Below are positions 35,839 through 45,122 of a stretch of DNA of 64,000 nt, piece by piece (within the stretch, counting starts at the first letter, position 1; each line of letters starts with the position of its first letter). Source of the DNA: Xanthobacteraceae bacterium (GTDB lineage: Bacteria; Pseudomonadota; Alphaproteobacteria; Rhizobiales; Xanthobacteraceae); assembly GCA_019750915.1 (NCBI GenBank), contig JAIENY010000047.1, forward strand, positions 1-64,000, in the 5' to 3' direction. Made by a program: the position numbers and the translations under genes. The notes under the pieces are model-generated. The model searched no databases. It was given only the letters and a program-made list of their open reading frames with translations, and was not told the DNA's origin.

Positions 35839-35992
35839 GTCGCGGCATCATTTTTTCGTACCGAATTGTGGAACGTTTCGTTGTGCAACACGGTATCGAT
35901 CCGCCCCCCGAGAAACCTCCGTTTTTGTTGCCTCCCGGCGGAATAGCTGTAGGCTGTGCTTCAAGAAGAAGGAATTCGCGGAGGAAGCCGAG

Positions 35993-36703
35993 ATGCGTGA
36001 GTACGCGTTGCGATTGGGAATCGACCTTGGCTCCAGCCTGTCCGAGGACGAAGCGAAGCTGCTGGCAAGCGTCGGCACTGAACGCTTTATCGACAGCGAC
36101 ATCGTTATCCTTCGGCAGGACGACCCGGCAGATTGCATTCACTATCTGCTATCCGGAACGGTCAAAACATTTCAGACCCACGCATGCGGCCAGGAAACCG
36201 TGCTGCGCATTCACCTTCCGGGGAGCATCATTGGCCTGTCGTGCCTGACATCGCGCGGCCACTGGGACGCGAGCTCGATCACTTTGAAGCCGTCCCGGCT
36301 CCTGCGTCTGTCAAAGACCTCGTTCCTCAAGCTGCTCGAGGAGCACTCGTCACTCGGCATAAAACTCCTGCGGCTCGTCGTCGACCGCCTCAGTGATTTG
36401 CATTTCCGTATCGGCGAACTGCAGACCCAGACCGTCGAACAGCGGCTGGCATATGCACTGCTGTCCTTGAGCAGGGGCGATCCGAATAAGAGCGCAAGCC
36501 AGCAACGCGTCGGCATCTCCCTGACGCATGAAGAGCTGGCGCAATTGATCAATACCCGACGCCAAACCGTGACCAGCACCCTGGCGCGCTTTGCCGAGAG
36601 CGGCTTCATCGCACGATCTTCCCGGTCGATTGACGTTATTTCACCGGCCGGACTTCAACAGCTTTTCGAAACCGACCAGGACATTGCACTGCTGGCTTCG
36701 TGA
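35993..36703 (+). CDS. Crp/Fnr-family regulator of the transporter/LLM module
   Basis: 236 residues: beta-barrel sensor domain (about 20-130), dimer helix, and helix-turn-helix with L-T-H-E-E-L-A-Q-L-I-N-T-R-R-Q-T-V-T. The recognition helix has R-R-Q-T-V-T instead of the CRP R-E-T-V or FNR E-x-x-S-R, suggesting different DNA specificity. Cysteines at about 45, 63 and 83 are scattered, not an FNR cluster. GGAGG lies 8-9 bases before ATG. Palindromes TGTCAG-N4-CTGACA flank the gene on both sides. Confidence 0.9.
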   Translation: MREYALRLGIDLGSSLSEDEAKLLASVGTERFIDSDIVILRQDDPADCIHYLLSGTVKTFQTHACGQETVLRIHLPGSIIGLSCLTSRGHWDASSITLKPSRLLRLSKTSFLKLLEEHSSLGIKLLRLVVDRLSDLHFRIGELQTQTVEQRLAYALLSLSRGDPNKSASQQRVGISLTHEELAQLINTRRQTVTSTLARFAESGFIARSSRSIDVISPAGLQQLFETDQDIALLAS

Positions 36704-37034
36704 AGCCTCCATGCGATCCGTGATCGAAAATCCCGCGTCTCTTTCGGGCACCGTCAGCCAGCTGACAACGTAAACCCGCGGAACCGCCTATACATCGAGC
36801 CAGGCGTTGCTCTCGGCGAGCGCGAGTGATTTTGCGCGCATGTACCCCACGACCTATGGCCCCCAACGCGCAGAGCCAATTTCATTGCCTCTTCACCGCG
36901 GTGACTCGTCGCATCGGCGTGTTCAGCCACACGGAATAATTCGTTCAATAATTCGTTGATGGATGACACGTGGCGTTTAAGCTTCCCTTGAAACAACGAG
37001 CCGACATATCGGCCTTAATCGGGAGGACAAACCA
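36704..37034. other. Intergenic region upstream of MFS transporter
   Basis: 331 bases with no credible gene. It holds the second palindrome (36752), and a weaker inverted repeat GCCGA-CATA-TCGGC at 37000-37013 close to the transporter's ribosome site. AT-richer sequence near 36935-36960 may carry the promoter. Confidence 0.5.
36752..36767. promoter_or_regulatory. Second TGTCAG-type palindrome
   Basis: CGTCAGCCAGCTGACA, core GTCAGC-CA-GCTGAC. It differs at two positions from the palindrome core at 35822-35837 and lies 268 bases before the MFS gene and 49 after the regulator's stop. Confidence 0.55.
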
Positions 37035-38339
37035 GTGAAACAAGAAGCATTAGCGGAGCAAGATGAACCGGTCATTCAGACCCGAGCTCTTCCAAAATTC
37101 CTGTCCGGCCGCCGTGCGCTCACCATCATCCTTTGCGCAATGTACTGCCTGTTCTATCTGGACAGAGTTAATCTCTCACAGGCGGCAAGCAGCATTGCCA
37201 AAGACTTCAACCTGACCAATACCCAGCTTGGCGTCGCATTCAGCGCTTTCTCTCTGACTTACATGATTGGCCAGGCCGGAGGCGGATGGTTCGCTCGCCG
37301 CTATGGAGCAAGAGCGGTCCTGACAATCTGCGCGATTTGCGTCGGCATCGCGACGATCATGACCGGCATGGTCGGCGGCTTGTCGTCGCTGGTGGCTGCG
37401 CGGCTTTTGGTCGGCCTCGGAGAAGGGCCTGCATTCGCCACCGCCACACACGCGATGCGCAATTGGTATCCACTCAACCAATTTGGATGGATTCAGGGCA
37501 TCACACACAGCTTCGCCCGGCTGGGCGGAGCGATCGCACCTCCGATCGTCGCTGCTCTGATTGTCGCTCATTCATGGCACTTTTCATTCCTCGTTTTCGG
37601 CGTCGTATCGCTGGTTTGGGGTTTGGCATGGTGGATGTTTTTCCGTGACGATCCGCGCACACATCACTCGATCACCCGCGAAGAACTGGCATCGCTTCCG
37701 CCCGCATCGGGAGCGACAAAGGACCCAACGCCGTTTGGCGCGATCCTTTACAGGGTGCTGCCGCTTACGGCCGTCTTCTTCTGCTACGCCTGGATTCTCT
37801 GGATGTTCCTGTCCTGGATGCCGCTTTACTTCCAGCACAAGTACAACCAGACCCTCGGATGGTCGGCGACGCTTTCCGGCTTGCTGCTGTTTGGCGGCGT
37901 TATTGGCGATACGATCGGCGGCATCATCTCAGACAAACTCCTGGAGCGTACCGGCAAGCGATGGATTGCGCGAAGCAGTCTCATCGCATTCGCGCTCACC
38001 ACCTGCGCGGCATTCACTGGACTCGCGATGCTCGCAAACGACATCCGTTACGTTATTCCTCTTCTTGCGGTCGGCTATTTTTTCCTGGAATTGCTTGTGG
38101 CACCGCTCTGGTGCGTTCCGATGGATATCACCCGCGAGCACTCCGGCCTTCTGAGCGGACTCATGAACGTCGGCGTCGGTCTGGCGGGCACGATCTCACC
38201 GATTGTCTTCGGCTACATGATCGATCGGACAGGAAACTGGGACTTGCCGTTCGTGAGCGCGATCGGGGTGCTGTTGGCGGGGGCCGTGATCTGCATCTTC
38301 ATGCGACCCGATCACCCCCTCACCGAGACCGACCGATAA
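37035..38339 (+). CDS. MFS transporter (anion:cation symporter type)
   Basis: 434 residues with twelve predicted helices. L-D-R-V-N-L-S-Q-A-A, G-L-G-E-G-P-A-F-A-T-A-T-H-A-M-R-N-W-Y-P and M-D-I-T-R-E-H-S-G place it in the same ACS subfamily as the gene at 33384. GGGAGGACA precedes the GTG start at 37035. It may import the same or a related organic anion. A terminator pair follows. Confidence 0.9.
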   Translation: MKQEALAEQDEPVIQTRALPKFLSGRRALTIILCAMYCLFYLDRVNLSQAASSIAKDFNLTNTQLGVAFSAFSLTYMIGQAGGGWFARRYGARAVLTICAICVGIATIMTGMVGGLSSLVAARLLVGLGEGPAFATATHAMRNWYPLNQFGWIQGITHSFARLGGAIAPPIVAALIVAHSWHFSFLVFGVVSLVWGLAWWMFFRDDPRTHHSITREELASLPPASGATKDPTPFGAILYRVLPLTAVFFCYAWILWMFLSWMPLYFQHKYNQTLGWSATLSGLLLFGGVIGDTIGGIISDKLLERTGKRWIARSSLIAFALTTCAAFTGLAMLANDIRYVIPLLAVGYFFLELLVAPLWCVPMDITREHSGLLSGLMNVGVGLAGTISPIVFGYMIDRTGNWDLPFVSAIGVLLAGAVICIFMRPDHPLTETDR

Positions 38340-38343
38340 TCTG

Positions 38344-38378
38344 TCTCAGGGTCGGAGCACAATGCTCCGATCCTGAGA
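38344..38378 (+). terminator. Long imperfect hairpin after MFS gene
   Basis: TCTCAGGGTCGGAGC/GCTCCGATCCTGAGA, 15-base arms with one wobble position and a 5-base loop. No T-run follows directly; it may protect the 3' end of the message. Confidence 0.6.
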
Positions 38379-38404
38379 TCAGGGCACATCAAAACGAGAC
38401 AGCA

Positions 38405-38435
38405 AAGCCGGCGAGTCCGCACTCGCCGGCTTTTG
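38405..38435 (+). terminator. Rho-independent terminator
   Basis: AAGCCGGCGAGT/ACTCGCCGGCTT, 12-bp stem, 4-base loop, ending in TTTTG. It separates the MFS gene from the convergent iclR-type gene. Confidence 0.88.
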
Positions 38436-38458
38436 TCATGCGGACAACAAGAGGTGCG

Positions 38459-39268
38459 TTAGGACACCAACGAGGAGAGCTTTCGTGATGCTTGTCGCAT
38501 CGCCGGCAAATGATCCCTCGCCTGCTTCAGGCTGAGACGGGCCATGGGCGCATGAAGGGACAGCGCAGCCACCACTCGGCCATCGCTGGCGAGAATAGGC
38601 ACGGCAAGGCCGATAACTCCCTCCATGTATTCCTGGTCATTCTGCGCAAAGCCGTCCTGACGTATCCGGTCAAGCAGAGGGATAAGCTTGGTTCGACTGC
38701 CGATCGTGTTTGACGTAAACCGCTTAAGGGCGGCGTTCTCGATGAACTGCTTGCGGACCTCTTTCGAACTGAATGCCAGAATGGCCTTGCCCAGCGATGT
38801 GCAGTGTGCCGGCACGCGGGATCCGGACGTAAAGTGGCTGCGAAGCGGCCAATCGCATTCCACACGGTGCACGTAGACGACATCCGAGCCGTCGAGCACC
38901 CCGATGTTGAAGGTTTCACCAATGCTGTCGACCAGGCCGCGAAGCACGACCTCGTAAGAGGTGCGGGCGGCCGACTGCAGCGATGAATAGGCCAGACGTG
39001 TCGTCCGCGCGCCGGCGATGTACCGTTTGCCGAGCAAATCGCGCTGGATCAAGTTTGTCTGCTCAAGCTGAGCAAGAATCCGATGGACCGACGGCTTTGG
39101 AACGCCCAATCGAGCTGTTATCTCACTCAGGCTGATCGGCTTTTCCGACGCGCAGACCACCTCAAGTGCGGCAACCACCTTTTCGAGATATGTGCCAGCC
39201 GATTCCTCGATTTCGCCGGGCACACGGGGTCCCACTGCTTCACGGCTTCTCTGTTTGGCAATCGGCAT
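38459..39268 (-). CDS. IclR-family transcriptional regulator
   Basis: 269 residues: N-terminal winged helix (L-S-E-I-T-A-R-L-G-V-P-K-P-S-V-H-R-I-L) and a C-terminal effector domain with S-L-G-K-A-I-L-A and G-V-I-G-L-A-V-P-I. It lies 23 bases downstream of the enolase-family gene on the same strand, so the two are an operon. The likely operator is the TGGAA-N7-TTCCA palindrome before the enolase-family gene. Probably a substrate-responsive repressor or activator of that operon. Confidence 0.92.
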   Translation of the reverse strand: MPIAKQRSREAVGPRVPGEIEESAGTYLEKVVAALEVVCASEKPISLSEITARLGVPKPSVHRILAQLEQTNLIQRDLLGKRYIAGARTTRLAYSSLQSAARTSYEVVLRGLVDSIGETFNIGVLDGSDVVYVHRVECDWPLRSHFTSGSRVPAHCTSLGKAILAFSSKEVRKQFIENAALKRFTSNTIGSRTKLIPLLDRIRQDGFAQNDQEYMEGVIGLAVPILASDGRVVAALSLHAPMARLSLKQARDHLPAMRQASRKLSSLVS

Positions 39269-39291
39269 CCAGCAGCTCCCGGCGTGTCCGT

Positions 39292-40383
39292 CTAGGCCGC
39301 AATGAAGGGCTTCTGATAGCTCTCCATTGCTACCTGCAACTTTTCAAGTGCCTTCATGTCGAGGATCGGCACATAATGTTTGGGGACAATAATAGCCCCG
39401 CCCTCGACCACCAGCGGATTCTTCACGGTGGCTGTTTTCGGCTTCAGAAAGCCGTTCATCTCGCCGGCAACTCCTTGCAGCCGCCTTGCAGCGACGCAGG
39501 CTTCCATCCAGCATCCCACGTCAGTGGCGACACCGTTTCCGAGGACAGTTTTCATGCCGAGCGATGCCGTCCTGTCGAGGGCGCGGTCCAATGACGTCAG
39601 ACTGCCCAACTTCATCAACTTGAGCTTCACGACATCCGCGGCGCCAAGCTCTGATGCTTTTTCGACATCTGACATGTTGTAGATCGATTCATCCAGCATC
39701 ACCGGAACGCATGCTGCCTTTTTGACGGCAACAGCCGTCGTCCAGTCATCGGCGTCGCATGCCTGCTCAAACAACTCGACGTGATCCGGCTTGAGCGAAG
39801 CCGCAAACTTCACCCCATCCTCCGCGGAATAACCCTGGTTGGCGTCAATACGAATCTTGGCATCCGAGCCGGCGATTGCGCTCTGTATGATCGCAACGCG
39901 GGCCAGATCGCGATCGACCTCCCAGCCAACCTTTGCCTTGAGGGTCTTGTATCCCGCTCTGAGCAGGGCCTCGATCTCGGCGCCGACCTTTTTTTCGTCG
40001 ATCGTGTTGATGACACCAAGCACCGGCACGACCCCTGACGTTTTCAACGCGAGATGGTCCATCGCCATCTCGAGAGCCGTTCCGAATGCTGTCGCGGTGA
40101 ATGGATTGGTATCGACCCACGTCGAGAGCGCGCCAAGCGCCTTTTCGCACTCCATTCCGGTCAGCCGCGGCGCGATTTCCCTGGCGGCGGCCCAACACTC
40201 ATCAAGCGTCTCGTCGGTGTATCCGGTCAGGATCGTGGCTTCTCCCAGCCCGCTGCGGCCACCCTGCAGAAAGGCCTCGACCAGGAGCGTGTCGAACGCT
40301 GTCACCGTTCCAAAAGAAAGCTTGTAAGGCTGCGTCAGCTCGACACGCAACAATCTCAGGGTAACCCGCTCGACCATAGCCAT
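39292..40383 (-). CDS. Mandelate racemase/muconate lactonizing enzyme family protein
   Basis: 363 residues, enolase superfamily. T-L-K-A-K-V-G (first catalytic Lys pair), R-I-D-A-N-Q-G-Y, E-L-F-E-Q, M-L-D-E-S (metal ligands Asp, Glu, Asp) and V-K-L-K-L-M-K (second Lys) are in order as in the MLE/dipeptide-epimerase subgroup. Substrates could be cycloisomerised lactones, dipeptides or N-acyl amino acids; the sequence does not decide. GGAGAAGG precedes ATG. First gene of the operon with iclR. Confidence 0.88.
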   Translation of the reverse strand: MAMVERVTLRLLRVELTQPYKLSFGTVTAFDTLLVEAFLQGGRSGLGEATILTGYTDETLDECWAAAREIAPRLTGMECEKALGALSTWVDTNPFTATAFGTALEMAMDHLALKTSGVVPVLGVINTIDEKKVGAEIEALLRAGYKTLKAKVGWEVDRDLARVAIIQSAIAGSDAKIRIDANQGYSAEDGVKFAASLKPDHVELFEQACDADDWTTAVAVKKAACVPVMLDESIYNMSDVEKASELGAADVVKLKLMKLGSLTSLDRALDRTASLGMKTVLGNGVATDVGCWMEACVAARRLQGVAGEMNGFLKPKTATVKNPLVVEGGAIIVPKHYVPILDMKALEKLQVAMESYQKPFIAA

Positions 40384-40407
40384 CGTGGGCCTTCTCCGTG
40401 CTTTTTA

Positions 40408-40424
40408 TGGAATAAATAGTTCCA
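40408..40424 (-). promoter_or_regulatory. IclR-type operator candidate
   Basis: TGGAA-TAAATAG-TTCCA, 5-base arms, 25 bases before the enolase-family start. The T-G-G-A-A/T-T-C-C-A arms match the known IclR-family consensus, though the spacer is two bases longer than in the classic 15-base form. Confidence 0.5.
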
Positions 40425-41077
40425 CATGACAGAACACGTTGAAAGGCAAATCTGGCACCGACATTCCGCCAACCGAAACATTTAGCTGCGGGGCCCCCGC
40501 GCCGAACTTCGCAGTGGTAGCCGAGCCAGGCCGGCTTCGACGCCGCCGGAAGCCGTATAAAATTGCCGAATGAAATATCGGCAGGAATCACAATCTGCCG
40601 AACGAACCCGGGACGACCTCCCTGCTTTCGGCACAGACCGCCTATCCTTTTCGGACAGCACAATCCGCGACGTGCAGTTCAACAACGGGAGGCAGATATC
40701 CAGTTCTCCTTCGGCATGCGCCGCCACTCGCATACTCTTTCTGCATTTCAGCAGGGGTCACGCCAAACCACGCTATGCGTGCACCATTTAGAAATTTTTA
40801 GCGGAAGGGAAATTTTTTAGACGTAACGCTGAAACCACAACCGCCAATCATGGCCGTCCTTTCAAAAGACGATCTCGCGGGCGTCCGCGCGGACGCTTTC
40901 GCATTGCGCGAAGTAATGATCTCGCGACGCCGCTGTCGGACCAACTCGCTTTGAACGGAATGGAGTGAAAGGGTTGGTGACCTGCGCAGCCAAGACGAAC
41001 CGGCTCTCCGACGAGAATGCCCGTCACCAAGAATGCACTCGGCTGGCTTTCAGACCGTTTTGGGGTTGCCGGAAGGT
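40425..41077. other. Gene-poor interval before tRNA-Thr
   Basis: About 650 bases with only short overlapping frames that show no family features or clear ribosome-binding sites. It lies between the catabolic module and tRNA-Thr. Nothing recognisable as an insertion sequence, integrase remnant or terminator was found. Confidence 0.5.
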
Positions 41078-41153
41078 TGGTGCCGCAAACAGGACTCGAA
41101 CCTGTGACCCCGTCATTACGAATGACGTGCTCTACCAACTGAGCTATTGCGGC
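41078..41153 (-). tRNA. tRNA-Thr (anticodon CGT)
   Basis: 76 bases on the minus strand: acceptor GCCGCAA/TTGCGGC, D-stem GCTC/GAGC, anticodon stem CGTCA/TGACG with loop TTCGTAA, T-stem ACAGG/CCTGT with TTCGAGT, encoded CCA. Anticodon CGT reads the Thr codon ACG. Confidence 0.97.
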
Positions 41154-41244
41154 AAACCGTGAACACGTAAGGTGACACGAACACTTGCGTGAGCCGTTGG
41201 ACGTTTATCGGTCACGGCACCGCTTGGCAAGATTTGGAGCGGTC

Positions 41245-42909
41245 CTAACCACCCAAACGGGTGAAAAATCCCTTCCATCCCCCCGGCTGGTCGCCTCGCT
41301 CGGGATCGGAATCGAACGAATCGGGTTCGGGAACTCCCGGATCATCCGGCGCCCGCACCAGCGGAATAACGGCAGGCGAAACGGCATTCGGCTTCTCCCC
41401 CGCGGGCCGGGGCCGGAAAACCGGCGGCGGAGCCACGGGCTCAGCGGGTGCGGGGGGGGTATCGGCAGGGGGATTATCGGCAGCCGGAGGAGCAGGCGCG
41501 GCAACCATTTCATCCTGTGCCGGCTCCTTGTCATTTTTCACTGGCTCGATTGCGACGACCACCGGGCGGATCGGCGGGGCTGCGAGCAACGCTTCAGTCG
41601 CCGCATCAATCGCACCCCCGTCAGACGGCAGTGCCGCCACCGGCGCAATCCAGCGGAACGCATCAATCCGGCCCGTGACCGGAGACACCGGCCGCCAGCG
41701 GTTGGACACATATCCATCGGCGGTCCAGACCGGATCATGCGCCGCGCGAACCGCACGCAGCATCCAATGACGCATGCGGCCCTCGTCACCATTTTCCGCA
41801 CGTTCGAGCTCCGCCATCAGCAGCGCAACGCGCTGGGTCGGCGTGGCGATCAATGGCTTCAGCGCCTCGCGGGCCTGGGGGAATTCGCCCGCATCGATCG
41901 CAGCACGCGCGATGGCAAGTCTGCCCTCGATGCTCTCCGGCGTTTTCTGCGCCAGAGTCACGACACGCGCCAGCCGCTCACGCGCGGAATCGCCGAGACG
42001 AACATGCGCATAGGCATCCGCCAGATCCGGATGTGGGTTTGTCGTCCACGCGGTCTCGATAACGCGCATCGCGCGGCGAATCTGGTTGTCCTCGCTGTAG
42101 AACTTCGCCGCAAGTGCCGCGGCGGGCACCAATGTTGGCGCCAGCTTGACCGCCTCCATGATGCTTTTGCGCGACACATCGCGGTCGCTTTGCTCCAATT
42201 CCTGCGCACGCGCGGTCAGCAAAACGCCGCGCTGACGCCGATATGTCTCAGGATCAACAAGGCCGGCGGCGTAGTTGTTTTCAAGAATCGCCACCGCGCC
42301 ATCCCAATCGGCCTTCGCACAACGAAACCCCAAAACGGCCTGCGAAGCCCATGGCGACGCCGGCGCTGTCTTCAACGCCTCTTCCGCCATCGCCACTGCG
42401 GTATACGGATCGTCGTTACGCTGCGCTTCAATAAACAGACCACGCAACCCGAGGAGGCGCGTGTCCTCGCGCTCCGCCATCTGATGGAATGCACGCTGTG
42501 CGGCCGCGTGATCGCCTTCGAGCTGTGCCGTCTGGGCGTGCAGCACCAGCGCCAACGGATCGTGCGCCGCCAGACGCTTGGCAACTCCGGCGTGCTGGCG
42601 CGCCGCGTATGGGTCTCCGGTTCCGACCGCGATCAGCCCCTGCGTGATCGCGCGACGACCCTTTGCCTCGCGGCGTTCGTGGCCACGGCGCCGCAGTCTT
42701 CCCGGTGTCTTCCAGATCGCGCGAAAAATCGACCACATCAAAAGAATGGCCGCGACTGCCGCGATGATCGCAGCGATGAACACCGCCAGCGATGTTTCCG
42801 CCTGCCAGGCCCCCCATGACAGCGTCACCCCGCCGCCCTGATTGGCGATCCAGGCGGCGCCAAGCGCGACAGCGGCAAGAACGAGCAGAAAGACGACGAT
42901 CCGGAACAT
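41245..42909 (-). CDS. HemY-like inner membrane TPR protein
   Basis: 554 residues. Two N-terminal membrane helices, the first with W-I-A-N-Q-G-G-G and the second near residues 40-60, are followed by W-S-I-F-R-A-I-W-K-T-P, the HemY_N layout, then TPR-like helical repeats and a Pro-rich C-terminal tail from about 455. HemY-N proteins sit beside haem genes and may interact with haem-synthesis or secretion machinery; the name is historical and no enzyme activity is implied. It is third in hemD-COG4223-hemY. Confidence 0.85.
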   Translation of the reverse strand: MFRIVVFLLVLAAVALGAAWIANQGGGVTLSWGAWQAETSLAVFIAAIIAAVAAILLMWSIFRAIWKTPGRLRRRGHERREAKGRRAITQGLIAVGTGDPYAARQHAGVAKRLAAHDPLALVLHAQTAQLEGDHAAAQRAFHQMAEREDTRLLGLRGLFIEAQRNDDPYTAVAMAEEALKTAPASPWASQAVLGFRCAKADWDGAVAILENNYAAGLVDPETYRRQRGVLLTARAQELEQSDRDVSRKSIMEAVKLAPTLVPAAALAAKFYSEDNQIRRAMRVIETAWTTNPHPDLADAYAHVRLGDSARERLARVVTLAQKTPESIEGRLAIARAAIDAGEFPQAREALKPLIATPTQRVALLMAELERAENGDEGRMRHWMLRAVRAAHDPVWTADGYVSNRWRPVSPVTGRIDAFRWIAPVAALPSDGGAIDAATEALLAAPPIRPVVVAIEPVKNDKEPAQDEMVAAPAPPAADNPPADTPPAPAEPVAPPPVFRPRPAGEKPNAVSPAVIPLVRAPDDPGVPEPDSFDSDPERGDQPGGWKGFFTRLGG

Positions 42910-42929
42910 TCAATATCCCATCCGCAAAA

Positions 42930-44195
42930 CTATTGGGCGCCGCGCGGCGATGATTTCGGAAGCGCCGCCGTGGCTTCCTGAGCGAACTGCCGCGAAGCTG
43001 CGAGTGCTGCGTCACGTGCCGTGGCCTTGTCGATCCAGTTCTTCAATACGGCCCGATCCTGATCGGGCAGTTGCATGACGAGGCGTCCGGCTTCCGCGAC
43101 ATCCTCGCGCTGCGCCGCGGCCGTTGCCCGCATCAGCAAAGCAGCGCGACCGGTGCCGGATTGATCAACGCGCGTGATCCGCACAAGGCCCGATACGCCT
43201 GCCTTCAACCTGTCCAGCAATGAGGCCGATGCCGGCACGGCGGCAGGCTCGGCGTCCAGAGGCTTCAGCAATTTGAGCAACTCGCGCGACATCTCGGCTG
43301 CACCGGGCACGCCCGTCGTTGCGAACGCCTGAAGTGGCCGCAACGCCTCGGCGTTTTCATCGAGTTTCGCAGCAGCCGCCAAAGCCACCGCATAAGGCGC
43401 ACCCTGGCTGACCGATTGATCGAGCGAGGTCGCAACGACCGCGCGGCGCAACGGCGCGTCGATCGCAGGCTCAGTCGCAGGTTGCGATTGCGACAAAGCC
43501 GTCAAACCCTGTTCGAGCTTCGACAACCTGTCCTCGACGCCTGTCAAAGCCACGGATGGCGTGCCGCCGGCCGCCGATGATTTCAGCGACGCGACATTCG
43601 CCGAGGCCGTCTCGATCTGAGCGCGAAGTGAACCAACCTCCTTGCGAAGCGAGGTCACTTCACCGTCCAATGTCGCAAGCGCAGATTGAAGCTTCTCGTC
43701 GTCGCGCGTCACGGACGGCGGCGACGGCCTGCTCTCGAGTTTGGTCAGGCGCGCGTTCAACGCGTCGACCGCGAGGGTCTGCGCCGGCACGGCGGATTCG
43801 GATCCAGGCGCGCGCAGGTTGGACTCGAGCGCCATCCAGCTTCCCGCCACGACAAGCGCCGCAACGCCGCCGCTCACCGCAGCAATGATAGCGGTCGAGG
43901 CACGTGACGGTGCGCGCTGCTTGATCGGCTCCTCCGCGTCCTGCCCTGCCCGATCCTGCTCCATCGAGGCGGATTCATCGTGCGAAACCGATTCATCGGG
44001 CTGCGCGCCTGCAAAGCGCGCGCGCCATCCTTTTTTCGGCGGAACTGATGACGCGGAGTCGTCTGCCGCAGCCTTCTGTTGCGGCACTTCGCTCACCTCT
44101 GATGCACTCAGATCAATCGTCGGCGGGGGGCGTTTACGCGAGCCGCTCGTCGGTGATGGACCTACATCCGGCGTTTTGTCGGGTTTGTCTTCCAT
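42930..44195 (-). CDS. COG4223 (mitofilin-like) membrane protein
   Basis: 421 residues: a cytoplasmic low-complexity N-terminus, one membrane helix at about 97-117 (T-A-I-I-A-A-V-S-G-G-V-A-A-L-V-V-A), a coiled coil (about 150-235, L-D-G-E-V-T-S-L-R-K-E-V), and an alpha-helical C-terminal domain like mitofilin/MIC60. Alphaproteobacterial homologues of MIC60 are known to shape inner membranes, and this position next to hemD/hemY is typical. Confidence 0.82.
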   Translation of the reverse strand: MEDKPDKTPDVGPSPTSGSRKRPPPTIDLSASEVSEVPQQKAAADDSASSVPPKKGWRARFAGAQPDESVSHDESASMEQDRAGQDAEEPIKQRAPSRASTAIIAAVSGGVAALVVAGSWMALESNLRAPGSESAVPAQTLAVDALNARLTKLESRPSPPSVTRDDEKLQSALATLDGEVTSLRKEVGSLRAQIETASANVASLKSSAAGGTPSVALTGVEDRLSKLEQGLTALSQSQPATEPAIDAPLRRAVVATSLDQSVSQGAPYAVALAAAAKLDENAEALRPLQAFATTGVPGAAEMSRELLKLLKPLDAEPAAVPASASLLDRLKAGVSGLVRITRVDQSGTGRAALLMRATAAAQREDVAEAGRLVMQLPDQDRAVLKNWIDKATARDAALAASRQFAQEATAALPKSSPRGAQ

Positions 44196-44238
44196 TCCTG
44201 CTCCTGTCCGAACGAGCCCGGCGGCTTCTTATTGACGG

Positions 44239-44964
44239 TTACGTCCGCCCGGTCGCACGCGCAAGCACATCGAATATGGCATTTTCATCCGGCGATGGCG
44301 CGACCATCACCCGCGCCGCGCCAGCCTCCCTCAGAATGGCGGCAACACCATCGGAAATACAACATTGCGGCAAGGAAAATGCTGCAATTTCAATCCCGGC
44401 ATTTTGCACTGCCTCGACAAAGGCTTTTACGCTTCGCCGTGAATAGTGCAGCACAGCATCGATCTGTCCGTCCGCGAAGGCCACCTTGGCCGCATCGGTG
44501 AAAAACGGCGCCTTGCTCATGCGATATGTCGTATGGGTCACGACCGTGTAACCGCGGACACCGAGTTCTGTCGTCAGGTCGCGGCCGAGATCAGCGCCCG
44601 CCAGATAGCAAAGCGTGCTGCCCGCCGGCGTTTTTGCCGTTACCAGTTCGCGCAGTGCGCCGCTGTCACCGCTTGCGCTCAAAACCTTTTGAAAACCGAA
44701 CTGACGCGCGAGATCCGCCGTCGAATCGCCGACTGCGAACAGCGTCGCTTGCAGCAGCCGTGGCAACAGCGGATGCCCTTCGATACCGCGCAGTGCATTG
44801 GCGCTGGTGACAACGACGGCGTCATACGCCGCATTGTGATCGTCATAGAGCGGCATCGGCTCGAACTGCAGCAATGGCGATAGCAAAACGTCGAACCCAG
44901 CCGCACGCAGCGCCGTGGCCGTTTTCTCGTTGTCCGGGAAAGGCCGCACTACCAAAATCGACAT
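44239..44964 (-). CDS. hemD: Uroporphyrinogen-III synthase
   Basis: 241 residues. The start [12 protein letters not shown], the central [10 protein letters not shown] and late [12 protein letters not shown] fit HemD, a poorly conserved two-lobed enzyme. It closes hydroxymethylbilane with inversion of ring D. hemC, often next to hemD, is absent; tsaD starts divergently about 160 bases away. Confidence 0.9.
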   Translation of the reverse strand: MSILVVRPFPDNEKTATALRAAGFDVLLSPLLQFEPMPLYDDHNAAYDAVVVTSANALRGIEGHPLLPRLLQATLFAVGDSTADLARQFGFQKVLSASGDSGALRELVTAKTPAGSTLCYLAGADLGRDLTTELGVRGYTVVTHTTYRMSKAPFFTDAAKVAFADGQIDAVLHYSRRSVKAFVEAVQNAGIEIAAFSLPQCCISDGVAAILREAGAARVMVAPSPDENAIFDVLARATGRT

Positions 44965-45122
44965 CGTCCTGCCCCGGATTGTGTGTCCAGCCCGTCTCGA
45001 CAGGCTATATTGCCGTTCATCTTTATATCAGCTCTGCCCGGAATCGGCTTTTGCCGCGGCCCCGGGAATGCTACCTCGTTGCCACGCAACATGCCCCCTC
45101 AGCGGTAAACGCAAGGCTTACA

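Noticed and set aside
40482-40820. Short frames in the gap before tRNA-Thr
   Set aside because: Overlapping on both strands, Arg/Ser-rich, without ribosome sites.
41185-42819. 544-codon plus-strand frame opposite hemY-like gene
   Set aside because: Arg-rich antisense shadow without domains; starts beside tRNA-Thr.
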